From the NCBI GenBank assembly GCA_021808055.1, contig JAKBCH010000081.1, positions 1 through 7,327 of the forward strand: a stretch of 7,327 nucleotides of DNA, written 5' to 3'. The stretch is from Pseudomonadota bacterium (GTDB taxonomy: Bacteria > Pseudomonadota > Alphaproteobacteria > Acetobacterales > Acetobacteraceae). Made by a program: the position numbers and the translations under genes. Under the pieces are notes generated by a model that searched no databases, was not told the origin of the DNA, and saw only the letters and a program-made list of their open reading frames with translations. This document shows positions 1-5,977 of this stretch, in pieces (position 1 is the stretch's first letter; each line of letters opens with the position of its first letter).

Positions 1-519
1 GGCAAGGCGTTCCAGCCCTTCGTAGTCCAGCAAGCCGTCCTCGGCGCGCACGCCGTACTGCACGGCGTTAAACCATTTGCCGGAGAGGTTCGGGGCAGCG
101 CCATGGGTAAGATGCCCACCAGCGGCGAGCGACATGCCCAGAATGGTATCACCCGGCTTAATAAGTGCCAGAAAAACCGACTGATTGGCCTGGGACCCGG
201 AATTGGCCTGTACGTTGACAAACCCGGCATCAAAAATCTTCTTGGCACGCTCGATGGCCAGCGTTTCAACCTCATCTGACGGGCCACAACCGCCATAATA
301 CCGTTTGCCAGGATAGCCCTCGGCATATTTATTCGTGAAAACCGAGCCTTGTGCCGCAAGTACCGCTGCGGAAACGATATTCTCTGAAGCGATTAGCTCA
401 ATGCCATCCTGCTCGCGTGCGAGCTCTCGGTTGATGATGGCAGAAATTTCTGGGTCACTCTCAGTCAGTGGAGCCGTGAAAAAACGCTGCAAATGCGGTG
501 TATAAGTATGATCATTCAT
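1..519 (-). CDS. glyA: Serine hydroxymethyltransferase, N-terminal 173 residues (gene runs off left edge)
   Basis: This PLP enzyme interconverts serine plus tetrahydrofolate with glycine plus methylene-tetrahydrofolate in the cytoplasm, and is the main source of one-carbon units. The frame is open from ATG at 519 to the window edge and covers about 40% of the usual ~430 residues. Visible family motifs are IELIASEN (residues 40-47), [16 protein letters not shown] (62-78, with Glu67 matching E. coli Glu57), NSGSQAN (106-112), and GGHLTHG (134-140, with His136 matching the PLP-stacking His126 of E. coli). The PLP lysine lies outside the window. The start is fixed by an ATGA overlap with the rpiB stop. 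The Shine-Dalgarno is weak (GGA about 12 bases upstream), so translation probably depends on coupling to rpiB. The rpiB-glyA order is common in alphaproteobacteria. Confidence 0.96.
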   Translation of the reverse strand, partial: MNDHTYTPHLQRFFTAPLTESDPEISAIINRELAREQDGIELIASENIVSAAVLAAQGSVFTNKYAEGYPGKRYYGGCGPSDEVETLAIERAKKIFDAGFVNVQANSGSQANQSVFLALIKPGDTILGMSLAAGGHLTHGAAPNLSGKWFNAVQYGVRAEDGLLDYEGLERLA

Positions 520-974
520 GAAGTTGGTTCCGTGTTCTGATTTAGTTTAGCAAGTCGGCGTTGGTGCCGACCACCTTCGAATTCGGTTGTCAGAAAAACG
601 CTCAGAATGTCGAGCGCGACTTCCTCGCCGATGATCCGCGCGCCAAGCGCCAACACATTGGCATCGTTGTGCGCGCGGGTCAGGCGGGCGGTAGTAACGT
701 CATGCACTAGCCCGCACCGAATACCTCCATGGCGGTTGGCGGCGATGGACATGCCAATGCCGGAGCCGCAGACCAGAATGCCGAAATCGGCTTTTTTCTC
801 CTCAACGGCGGCGCAGACCGCCTGGGCGAAATCGGGGTAATCGACGCTGACGGGGCTATCCGTGCCGTAATCCCGCACCTCATGCCCAGCCTCGACGAGC
901 GCCACCGCCAGCCGGTTCTTCAGTGCCACGCCACCATGGTCGGCGCCAAGCGCCAGGATCAAAGAACTAGTCAT
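516..974 (-). CDS. rpiB: Ribose-5-phosphate isomerase B (RpiB/LacA/LacB family)
   Basis: This cytoplasmic enzyme of the pentose phosphate pathway interconverts ribose 5-phosphate and ribulose 5-phosphate. The 152-residue length is normal for the family. The N-terminal strand and substrate loop GADHGG (10-15) carries Asp12 and His13. The catalytic-base loop [14 protein letters not shown] (68-81) has Cys69 in the position of E. coli Cys66, with Ser71 in the place of Thr68. The [13 protein letters not shown] segment (102-114) supplies the ring-opening His102. The conserved EGGRHQRR stretch (133-140) is near the C-terminus. A good Shine-Dalgarno (AAGGGA, 985-980 on the minus strand) lies 5 bases before the ATG. 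The ATG overlaps the stop of the upstream glycosyltransferase gene, and its own stop overlaps the glyA start, both as ATGA. Sugar isomerases of the LacA/B type share the fold, but the Cys/His set and the glyA neighbour favour RpiB. Confidence 0.95.
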   Translation of the reverse strand: MTSSLILALGADHGGVALKNRLAVALVEAGHEVRDYGTDSPVSVDYPDFAQAVCAAVEEKKADFGILVCGSGIGMSIAANRHGGIRCGLVHDVTTARLTRAHNDANVLALGARIIGEEVALDILSVFLTTEFEGGRHQRRLAKLNQNTEPTS

Positions 975-1951
975 TTCTTTCCCTTAACATGCAGGCCGGG
1001 GGGTTGAAAACGCTTGTTGTTGAATGTCTGTTGCTTGTGCCACGCAGCGAACCAGGTGCAAAACCCGGCCACGAGCCATAACGGCATAAAACTCCTTATT
1101 CCGAACATTGCGTCGTAGAGCGCAACTCCAGGCGCAATCCAGGCCAAACCTAAAAACAAGCTCGGAAGAAGCGATGGCGGCTTGAACTCCACCAACAGCA
1201 GGACAGCGCCACATGACGCCGAAATCATATCATAACACCAAATATACGGGGCGGAGAGAGGCCCTAAAATAAGCAATCCACCCAATCGGGCCCGAACAGG
1301 CAGGGCTTGGCACCGACCAAGCCAGATGGCTCCGATAATGGCCAGCGATGAGCTAAAAATTTGAACGATGTTGGCTCCCTCAGCCCCTGCCCCAAGCCGT
1401 CTGGCCATGCTGAGTGAACTGGCGATCATGGCTCTTGGCGTATCAGAGGTTTTCCCGGTCAATGCTTCTCCCAGATGCGCCATATATCGCAGAACATCAG
1501 TTAGAAAATCTCGCCAAAGGCTGAGCGGAAACAGTAGAAGGCTGAGAAAGATCAATGCGCCAGCCGCCACAGCCGCTCCGAAGGCTGCACGCCACCGTTC
1601 GGCAGCGAGCCAGTAGAAAGGAACCAGTAATCCGAGCTGGGGCTTAACAGTAGCCAGTCCTAAGATGAGGCCTCCCAAGAAGGGGCTGGTTTCAGCAACG
1701 AACAGCCTCCCAATTATAAAGCTGCCAAGCAATGCGCCATTTTGACTACCCCCCACACTGGTCAGCGCAGCGAGGCTGGCCCAAACGGCCAGACGGGCGG
1801 CACATGACAACGGAGCAAAGTTCAGCACGATCCATAACGCCAAGCCCGAGACCAAGCTGAACAGAAGGACCCCAGCCAGAGGAGACAGATACCCAAGCCC
1901 CAGAACCATGAGCAGGTAACTTGGCGGGTAGCTCCAAACGTGATCAGGCAA
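971..1951 (-). CDS. GT87-family (DUF2029) membrane glycosyltransferase, 5'-truncated, possible pseudogene
   Basis: This is a polytopic membrane protein of the GT-C fold. GT87 enzymes (PimE-like) transfer mannose or a related sugar from a polyprenyl phosphate on the outer face of the inner membrane; the substrate here is unknown. Family marks are WSYPPS (6-11), GGSQNGALLG (67-76), VKPQLG (102-107) and APYIWCYDM (234-242). Roughly seven to eight hydrophobic helices follow one another, ending in a basic tail. The only start is a TTG at 1951, and no ATG or GTG occurs between it and an in-frame TGA at 2017-2015. The open frame upstream (to 2014) still reads like the family, with TLYHRAGRY before the YPP motif. 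What is missing is the first membrane helix and the following loop, where the family carries its catalytic Asp. The protein is therefore probably inactive unless the start is unusual. The stop overlaps the rpiB start (ATGA). The family call is firm; function is doubtful. Confidence 0.78.
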   Translation of the reverse strand: MPDHVWSYPPSYLLMVLGLGYLSPLAGVLLFSLVSGLALWIVLNFAPLSCAARLAVWASLAALTSVGGSQNGALLGSFIIGRLFVAETSPFLGGLILGLATVKPQLGLLVPFYWLAAERWRAAFGAAVAAGALIFLSLLLFPLSLWRDFLTDVLRYMAHLGEALTGKTSDTPRAMIASSLSMARRLGAGAEGANIVQIFSSSLAIIGAIWLGRCQALPVRARLGGLLILGPLSAPYIWCYDMISASCGAVLLLVEFKPPSLLPSLFLGLAWIAPGVALYDAMFGIRSFMPLWLVAGFCTWFAAWHKQQTFNNKRFQPPGLHVKGKK

Positions 1952-2029
1952 ACCAAACCGCCCAGCAAACCAGATGCTATACCGGCCAGCGCGGTGATAT
2001 AAGGTTTCAGCCGTTCAATGATCGCTATT

Positions 2030-3034
2030 TCAAGGGGTCAGAGGGAAATTTGCCTCCGTTTCCGAGGACCCAAGCATTGCCAGGGCCGATTTCGCCTGCG
2101 CAACACCTGACTGGTTGGCTTTCAGGAAATATTGGGAGGCTAACGCGAGATTCTGCGTCGTTCCGAGCCCCTGGGCGTAGCAATAGCCAAGAGCCAGAAA
2201 GGCCGGGCCGAAATTCCTCGTAGCGGCTTGCGAGAATAAGGCGATGGCCTGAGCCCGATCGCGCACCACGCCCCGCCCATAGAGCTCAAGATAGCCGAGC
2301 GCGGTCTCCCCGCTAGGGTCAGACTGGGCGGCGGCACGGGCAAACCAGAGTGCTGCGGCGGAGTCGTCGCGCGCAATGCCCAGACCGGTCTGATAAGCAA
2401 ATCCCAGGCTCGTTTGGGCGGAAGCAAGGCCATTTAGGGCCGCGGCCCGGTACCAAGCGGTGGCCAAGGTCGCGTCCGGCGCTATACCAAAGCCCCTCTG
2501 ATACGCTTGGCCAACGGCAAATTCAGCGTCTGTGTTGCCGGCCCGCGCTGCCTGCTCATAAAGCGCAAAGGCGGCCTTGTCGTCCTTGGGGACCGTAATT
2601 TCGTCCTGCGTGCGCTGGCTGTCGAGTAATGACGCAAGAGCATCGGCGGCGCTTGCATCCCCGGTGGCGGCTCGGCGTTGCAACGCGGCCAAGGCGGAGG
2701 GGTCCCGAATGGCCTGCGTCAATAATTGCGCAACAGGTTTCGGCGCCGGGAGGGCGGGCGTTTGCCGCAATGGTTGGGGAAGAGCAACAGGCAGTACCGG
2801 TTTAACAACTACCTCGATAGTGGAGGTGTAAACCTTTAACGGCCCGCGTTGCGAAAGTATTCCCGCGAGGCAAATTGAAGTGACAGTTGCAACTGCCACC
2901 GCGAGCCCAACCCATCGTCCGGCCGTGCTGTTTGCAGGTCGCGCAGCCAGGGAGCCCTGGCCCCTGAAATGGAGGCGACTTCGCTCGTAAATGGAGGTTT
3001 GAACGGCGGGCTTCAACGCCAAAGCCGCACGCAA
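2030..3034 (-). CDS. Membrane-anchored Sel1-repeat (TPR-like) protein
   Basis: Coordinates run from a TTG at 3034, which gives 334 residues. The layout is a basic N-terminal segment (1-40), one membrane helix (about 41-60, WVGLAVAVATVTSICLAGIL), a proline-rich linker (about 78-101), then Sel1 repeats to the C-terminus. Four repeats are clear (about 169-203, 204-240, 241-275, 276-310), with the usual A..LG..Y..G.G pattern and WY/WF..AA. A diverged repeat precedes them (about 122-166). The basic residues before the helix suggest N-in, with the repeats in the periplasm. Sel1 arrays act as protein-binding scaffolds, but no partner is evident and I assign no pathway. The start is doubtful: there is no internal ATG before the membrane helix, and the frame continues upstream to an ATG at 3160 through a TAG (separate entry). 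A weak Shine-Dalgarno (AAGGCGGA) sits just before the TTG. The gene lies 78 bases upstream of the GT87 frame and is in the same reading frame. Confidence 0.82.
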   Translation of the reverse strand: MRAALALKPAVQTSIYERSRLHFRGQGSLAARPANSTAGRWVGLAVAVATVTSICLAGILSQRGPLKVYTSTIEVVVKPVLPVALPQPLRQTPALPAPKPVAQLLTQAIRDPSALAALQRRAATGDASAADALASLLDSQRTQDEITVPKDDKAAFALYEQAARAGNTDAEFAVGQAYQRGFGIAPDATLATAWYRAAALNGLASAQTSLGFAYQTGLGIARDDSAAALWFARAAAQSDPSGETALGYLELYGRGVVRDRAQAIALFSQAATRNFGPAFLALGYCYAQGLGTTQNLALASQYFLKANQSGVAQAKSALAMLGSSETEANFPLTP

Positions 3035-3160
3035 ATCCGCCTTGGTAAAGCCTGCTGGAAGCTTACACGCACCGCCAGCAAAAGCCTGGGCGAAAACGGC
3101 TTCCTACACCGCCTCCGGCCCCAAACGACTCGCTAAACTGGCAGACATGTGCGATTTCAT
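3035..3160 (-). pseudogene. Probable original 5' end of the Sel1 gene, broken by an in-frame TAG
   Basis: The Sel1 reading frame extends upstream without interruption to codon TAG at 3106-3104, and beyond that to ATG codons at 3148 and 3160. The first 18 codons read MKSHMSASLASRLGPEAV. After the TAG come 23 sense codons, including FAQAFAGGACKLPAGF, running straight into the TTG at 3034. The ATG at 3160 begins one base after the stop of a short upstream ORF (TAGGATG), a layout typical of coupled genes. A single C-to-T change (CAG to TAG, Gln to stop) would explain the break. Either this is a nonsense-mutated gene now restarted at the TTG, or the 18-codon ORF and the TTG start are the natural arrangement, or it is a base-calling error. 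Confidence 0.5.
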
Positions 3161-3161
3161 C

Positions 3162-3266
3162 CTATTTTTGGCCGCAGCGAAAACAGATCAGCCGACGCCA
3201 CAATTTACTCCGCATGTCGGAGTCGCATAACGCCAGATCCTCAACACGCCCCCAAAATTTAGGCAT
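3162..3266 (-). CDS. Possible 34-residue CxxC mini-protein
   Basis: An ATG at 3266 opens 34 codons that end in TAG at 3164-3162, with one base separating it from the candidate ATG of the Sel1 gene. The peptide begins MPKFWGRVEDLALC and ends KLWRRLICFRCGQK. It carries a C-terminal CxxC (CFRC) followed by Gly and Lys, as in half of a zinc ribbon, plus one further Cys at residue 14. The frame also offers a GTG at 3281 (39 residues) and is open further into the antisense of hemB. No good Shine-Dalgarno precedes either start. I do not recognise a named family. Support comes only from composition, the CxxC and the tight spacing to the next ATG. It could be chance, since the same bases form the hemB upstream region. 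Confidence 0.33.
   Translation of the reverse strand: MPKFWGRVEDLALCDSDMRSKLWRRLICFRCGQK
3204..3231 (+). promoter_or_regulatory. Weak candidate hemB promoter with a 17-base dyad in its spacer
   Basis: TTTACT (3204-3209) and CATAAC (3226-3231) are 16 bases apart, and each matches 4 of 6 positions of the sigma-70 -35 and -10 consensus. Between them ACTCCG (3207-3212) and CGGAGT (3218-3223) form a perfect 6-base inverted repeat with a 5-base centre, which could be an operator. A start here would leave a leader of about 80 bases before the hemB ATG. No better pair is visible in 3161-3320. The same dyad lies inside the possible CxxC mini-gene on the other strand, so it may have no promoter role. 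Confidence 0.2.
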
Positions 3267-3320
3267 GATCAGCGGCTGCACCCCGTCGCGGTACGTGGAG
3301 ATTCGGAGTATTGTAATATC

Positions 3321-4316
3321 ATGATCACTCAGAAGTTCCCTCTGACGCGGCTGCGCCGCAATCGTTTCGACGAAGCCACAAGGCGGATGGTTGCCGAGCA
3401 TAAGCTCTCGGTTGACGATCTTATCTGGCCTATTTTTATCCGTGACGGCGGCGGCGACCCTACCGAGGTGGCCACAATGCCGGGTGTATACCGCGTGAGT
3501 CTGGAGGGACTTGCCGCCCATCTCGAAGAGGCTGCGAGGCTGGGGATCCCAGCCATCGCCCTGTTTCCTGCCACGCCCGCGGCATTGAAGGACGCACAAG
3601 CTACTGAGGCCCTGAACCCAGAAAACTTGATCTGCCGCGCGGCCAGGATATTGAAGCGCGAATTTCCACAGATGGCACTCGTGGGCGATGTGGCACTTGA
3701 CCCTTATACCGATCATGGCCACGACGGGATTATCCAGAATGGTTATGTAGCCAATGATGAGAGTTTAAAAATCCTTCAAAAACAGGCCATAAATCAAGCT
3801 GAGGCCGGGATTGATTTTATCTCACCCTCCGACATGATGGACGGACGGATTGCAGCGCTCCGCCAAGCCCTGGACGAACAGGGGCTTATTCACACCCGTA
3901 TCATGAGTTATGCGGCTAAATATGCTTCGGCTTTTTATGGCCCTTTTCGGGATGCCATCGGCAGCCAAGGCGCGCTGAAGGGCGATAAGAAGACCTACCA
4001 GATGAATCCCGCCAACTCGGACGAGGCCCTTCGCGAGGTGGCAATGGATATTGCCGAGGGCGCGGACATGGTGATGGTAAAGCCGGGGATGCCGTATCTG
4101 GATATCATCCGCCGGGTGAAGGACGAATTTGGCATGCCGGTTTTCGCATACCAGGTCTCTGGCGAATACGCGATGATAGAGGCTGCCGCACGCAACGGGT
4201 GGCTCGACCATGATAAAGCGATGATGGAGGCCTTGCTGAGCTTTAAACGGGCCGGTTGCGCGGGCATTCTCACCTATCATGCCGTGCAAGCAGCGCGGAT
4301 GCTGGAGGGCAAATGA
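3321..4316 (+). CDS. hemB: Porphobilinogen synthase (5-aminolevulinate dehydratase), Mg-dependent type
   Basis: This enzyme condenses two 5-aminolevulinate molecules to porphobilinogen, the second committed step of haem and other tetrapyrrole synthesis, in the cytoplasm. The 331-residue length is typical of a full-length protein. The Schiff-base lysines are both present: Lys200 in SYAAKYAS and Lys254 in VMVKPGMPYLD. The metal region DVALDPYTDHGHDG (123-136) has Ala125, Asp127 and Asp135 where zinc enzymes have three cysteines, and Asp131 as well. This is the pattern of the Mg-dependent, alphaproteobacteria/Pseudomonas-type enzymes. The ATG at 3321 matches the normal N-terminus (PLTRLRRN). GGAG at 3305-3308 is a usable but distant Shine-Dalgarno (12 bases). 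The stop overlaps the start of the following dehydrogenase, so the two form an operon. Confidence 0.97.
   Translation: MITQKFPLTRLRRNRFDEATRRMVAEHKLSVDDLIWPIFIRDGGGDPTEVATMPGVYRVSLEGLAAHLEEAARLGIPAIALFPATPAALKDAQATEALNPENLICRAARILKREFPQMALVGDVALDPYTDHGHDGIIQNGYVANDESLKILQKQAINQAEAGIDFISPSDMMDGRIAALRQALDEQGLIHTRIMSYAAKYASAFYGPFRDAIGSQGALKGDKKTYQMNPANSDEALREVAMDIAEGADMVMVKPGMPYLDIIRRVKDEFGMPVFAYQVSGEYAMIEAAARNGWLDHDKAMMEALLSFKRAGCAGILTYHAVQAARMLEGK
4304..4309 (+). promoter_or_regulatory. Shine-Dalgarno that sets the dehydrogenase start
   Basis: GGAGGG inside the last codons of hemB sits 3 bases before ATG 4313-4315. It is the strongest ribosome-binding sequence in the window. Together with the ATGA overlap with the hemB stop, it favours this start over the in-frame codon at 4256, which lies deep inside hemB. 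Confidence 0.75.
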
Positions 4317-5239
4317 GCCTTTGGCCAGGCGCGCGGATTCCTAATCTCTCCGGCCAGACGGTTGTTGTTACCGGAGCAAATAGTGGCGTCGGCTATTTTG
4401 CCGCCATGGAGTTTGCCCGCGCCGGGGCGGAGGTGGTTCTGGCCTGCCGCAGCGCCGAGCGGGGCGGTACGGCGCTGGCCGGGATAGAGTCCGTGGCGCC
4501 CGGACGCGCCAGGCTGGAGATGCTTGATCTCTCTGATTTGAGCTCGGTCCATGAATTCGCCGCCCGGCTGAAAACACGCTGCAGCAAGATCGACATATTG
4601 CTGAATAACGCCGGTGTTATGGCTCCGCCTGCGAGGCAGACCACTGCGCAAGGGTTTGAGCTGCAATTCGGGGTGAATTTTCTCGGACATTTTCTGCTTA
4701 CCGCCTTGCTGCTTGAGCCACTGATGAACGCCGAGGCGCCCAGAATTATTCAGGTTTCATCTGTCGCGCATCGGCAAGGGGTGATGGCATGGGAGGATTT
4801 GCAATCCGTCCGCCGGTATCACGCCTGGAGCGCCTACCGACAGAGCAAACTCGCCATGTTGATATTTGCCCAGGAGCTGGGACGCCAGGCCGAGAAAGGT
4901 GGATGGGGCTTGTTGTCGCTGGCGGCGCACCCTGGAATCGCTGCCACGGAATTGGTGGCGAACGGCCCGGGGCGAAACAGCATGATCGCCCGACTTCAAA
5001 AAATCGGAGCGCCTTTTGTGCAGCAATCAGGCGATGCCGGGGCCTGGCCATTGATTTTAGCGGCGGTTGACCCCGCAGCCCGACAAGGAGGGTATTTTGG
5101 GCCTCAAGGATGGTTTGAATTCCGCGGTGTCCCTGGCACAGCAAAAATTGAACCGAGGGCTATGGATTTAGTGGCCGCCAGAAAGTTGTGGGAAACAGCC
5201 GAGCAACTAACCGGCGTGCCCCTCAAGCTCGCCCCTTAA
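4313..5239 (+). CDS. NADP-type short-chain dehydrogenase/reductase (retinol dehydrogenase/protochlorophyllide reductase-like)
   Basis: This is a 308-residue classical SDR of the longer subgroup that includes retinol dehydrogenases, WWOX-like oxidoreductases and light-dependent protochlorophyllide reductase. The Rossmann loop TGANSGVG is at 20-27. Arg46-Ser47 after the second strand (ACRS) suggests NADP(H). The adenine-site Asp is in LDLSDL (71-76), NNAG is at 98-101, and Asn122 is in VNFLGHF. The catalytic set is Ser149/150 (QVSS), Tyr175 and Lys179 (YRQSK). HPGIAATEL (206-214) is the usual cofactor-capping stretch. The C-terminal extension GGYFGPQGWFEFRG (259-272) is typical of this subgroup. 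There is no signal peptide or membrane helix. The substrate cannot be deduced. Coupling to hemB hints at a link with tetrapyrroles, but many SDRs sit next to unrelated genes. The last 17 bases overlap the end of the convergent gene. Confidence 0.9.
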   Translation: MSLWPGARIPNLSGQTVVVTGANSGVGYFAAMEFARAGAEVVLACRSAERGGTALAGIESVAPGRARLEMLDLSDLSSVHEFAARLKTRCSKIDILLNNAGVMAPPARQTTAQGFELQFGVNFLGHFLLTALLLEPLMNAEAPRIIQVSSVAHRQGVMAWEDLQSVRRYHAWSAYRQSKLAMLIFAQELGRQAEKGGWGLLSLAAHPGIAATELVANGPGRNSMIARLQKIGAPFVQQSGDAGAWPLILAAVDPAARQGGYFGPQGWFEFRGVPGTAKIEPRAMDLVAARKLWETAEQLTGVPLKLAP

Positions 5240-5927
5240 GGGCAGCGCGCAGCACGGCCAGACGGTCTTGAAAGCTTCTGGGCGCGTAGGCGCGCCCGAG
5301 ATCACGCCGCACGAAAGCGGCAGGCGCCCAGGCGGCAAAGGCGCCGCGCGGTGGCCGCGCGGTCAGCAGGTTTCTTGCTTCTTCCATCAGAATCTCCGGC
5401 GCAGTGCCATCGGCCGGTAGCAGGGAACGTTCCTGCTGGGCCAGAAAGGGTGCGGCGCGTAAGATGCCAGAGATCGCATAAGCGGTACCAAGATCTTCAA
5501 TCTGGTCGCTATCCACGCCCAGGAGCTTCCCCGCAAGACGCGCCAACAACCCGCCCGTGGTGCGCGCATAAATCAGAAACTCAGCATAATCGGATGGTTG
5601 CGAGTCGGCCGCCTTTTCTCGCGCGTCGATGAGAGCAAGCAAATCCTTCCCTGAGAGCAAATCAGCCGCAAGCGCATCAGAAAGCGGAATGGCGAGTTCA
5701 TGCTGCCTACGCTGGCCTTCCACGACCTCGCGCCACCATTGCAGACGAATGAGCGCTAGTGTTGGCTGGCTCACCACCTCACGAGCCCGGGCGAGTTCGT
5801 GGTTAAAGAGGTAAAGTATCGTTAATATCCGTCGCTTCCCTGAAGGGGCAAAGAGCGTCGCGAAGTACCTGTCGGGATCGGCACGACGTAAACAGGATAA
5901 AAGGGTCTCATCGCTTGACGGGGGCAT
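5223..5927 (-). CDS. Squalene/phytoene synthase-fold protein, NDUFAF6-like, without catalytic aspartates
   Basis: The 234-residue protein follows the all-helical trans-isoprenyl synthase fold: DRYFATLFAP (19-28), LYLFNHELARAREVV (38-52), LIRLQWWREVVEG (59-71), YARTTGGLLARLAGKLLG (120-137) and LGTAYAISGILRAAP (146-160). True squalene or phytoene synthases carry Asp-rich motifs at the second and last of these. Here they read NHELA and ILRAAP, so the Mg-diphosphate sites are gone. This fits the NDUFAF6 group, whose eukaryotic member is an assembly factor for respiratory complex I. A complex I assembly role in this bacterium is inference. The start is ATG 5927, with GGAG 5 bases upstream. An in-frame extension to 6020 would overlap sodB and adds nothing family-like. 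It is convergent with the SDR gene and divergent from sodB. Confidence 0.85.
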   Translation of the reverse strand: MPPSSDETLLSCLRRADPDRYFATLFAPSGKRRILTILYLFNHELARAREVVSQPTLALIRLQWWREVVEGQRRQHELAIPLSDALAADLLSGKDLLALIDAREKAADSQPSDYAEFLIYARTTGGLLARLAGKLLGVDSDQIEDLGTAYAISGILRAAPFLAQQERSLLPADGTAPEILMEEARNLLTARPPRGAFAAWAPAAFVRRDLGRAYAPRSFQDRLAVLRAALKGRA

Positions 5928-5945
5928 GAACACTCCATAGCTAAT
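5915..5945 (+). promoter_or_regulatory. Candidate sodB promoter
   Basis: TTGACG (5915-5920, 5 of 6 to the -35 consensus) and GCTAAT (5940-5945, 4 of 6 to -10) are 19 bases apart, slightly longer than ideal. A start near 5952 would give a leader of about 26 bases. The -35 box lies within the first codons of the divergent gene, as expected with only 50 bases between the two starts. I found no obvious Fur-type AT-rich operator. Confidence 0.32.
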
Positions 5946-5971
5946 CGAGGCGGCGAAACAAATTGGAGTGT
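5930..5971. repeat. 8-base inverted repeat carrying both Shine-Dalgarno sites
   Basis: ACACTCCA (5930-5937) and TGGAGTGT (5964-5971) are perfect reverse complements separated by 26 bases. Each arm is the ribosome-binding site of one of the two divergent genes. It may simply reflect two similar Shine-Dalgarno sequences facing opposite ways, or form a symmetric regulator site. Confidence 0.4.
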
Positions 5972-5977
5972 GCCAAC

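Noticed and set aside
729..1007. Plus-strand ORF opposite rpiB
   Set aside because: It is antisense to a conserved enzyme, with no recognisable motif or ribosome-binding site.
3314..3325. TAATAT and the ATCATGAT palindrome at the hemB start, as a leaderless promoter or operator
   Set aside because: No matching -35 box lies at the right distance, and an 8-base palindrome spanning an ATG is easily due to chance.
3267..3722. The minus-strand frame of the mini-gene stays open deep into hemB
   Set aside because: This part is antisense to well-conserved hemB codons and shows no family motif; only the intergenic end was kept as a candidate.
4256..4312. Upstream in-frame start for the dehydrogenase
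   Set aside because: It lies inside hemB with no Shine-Dalgarno, and the residues added are unlike SDR N-termini; ATG 4313 has a strong site and the ATGA overlap.
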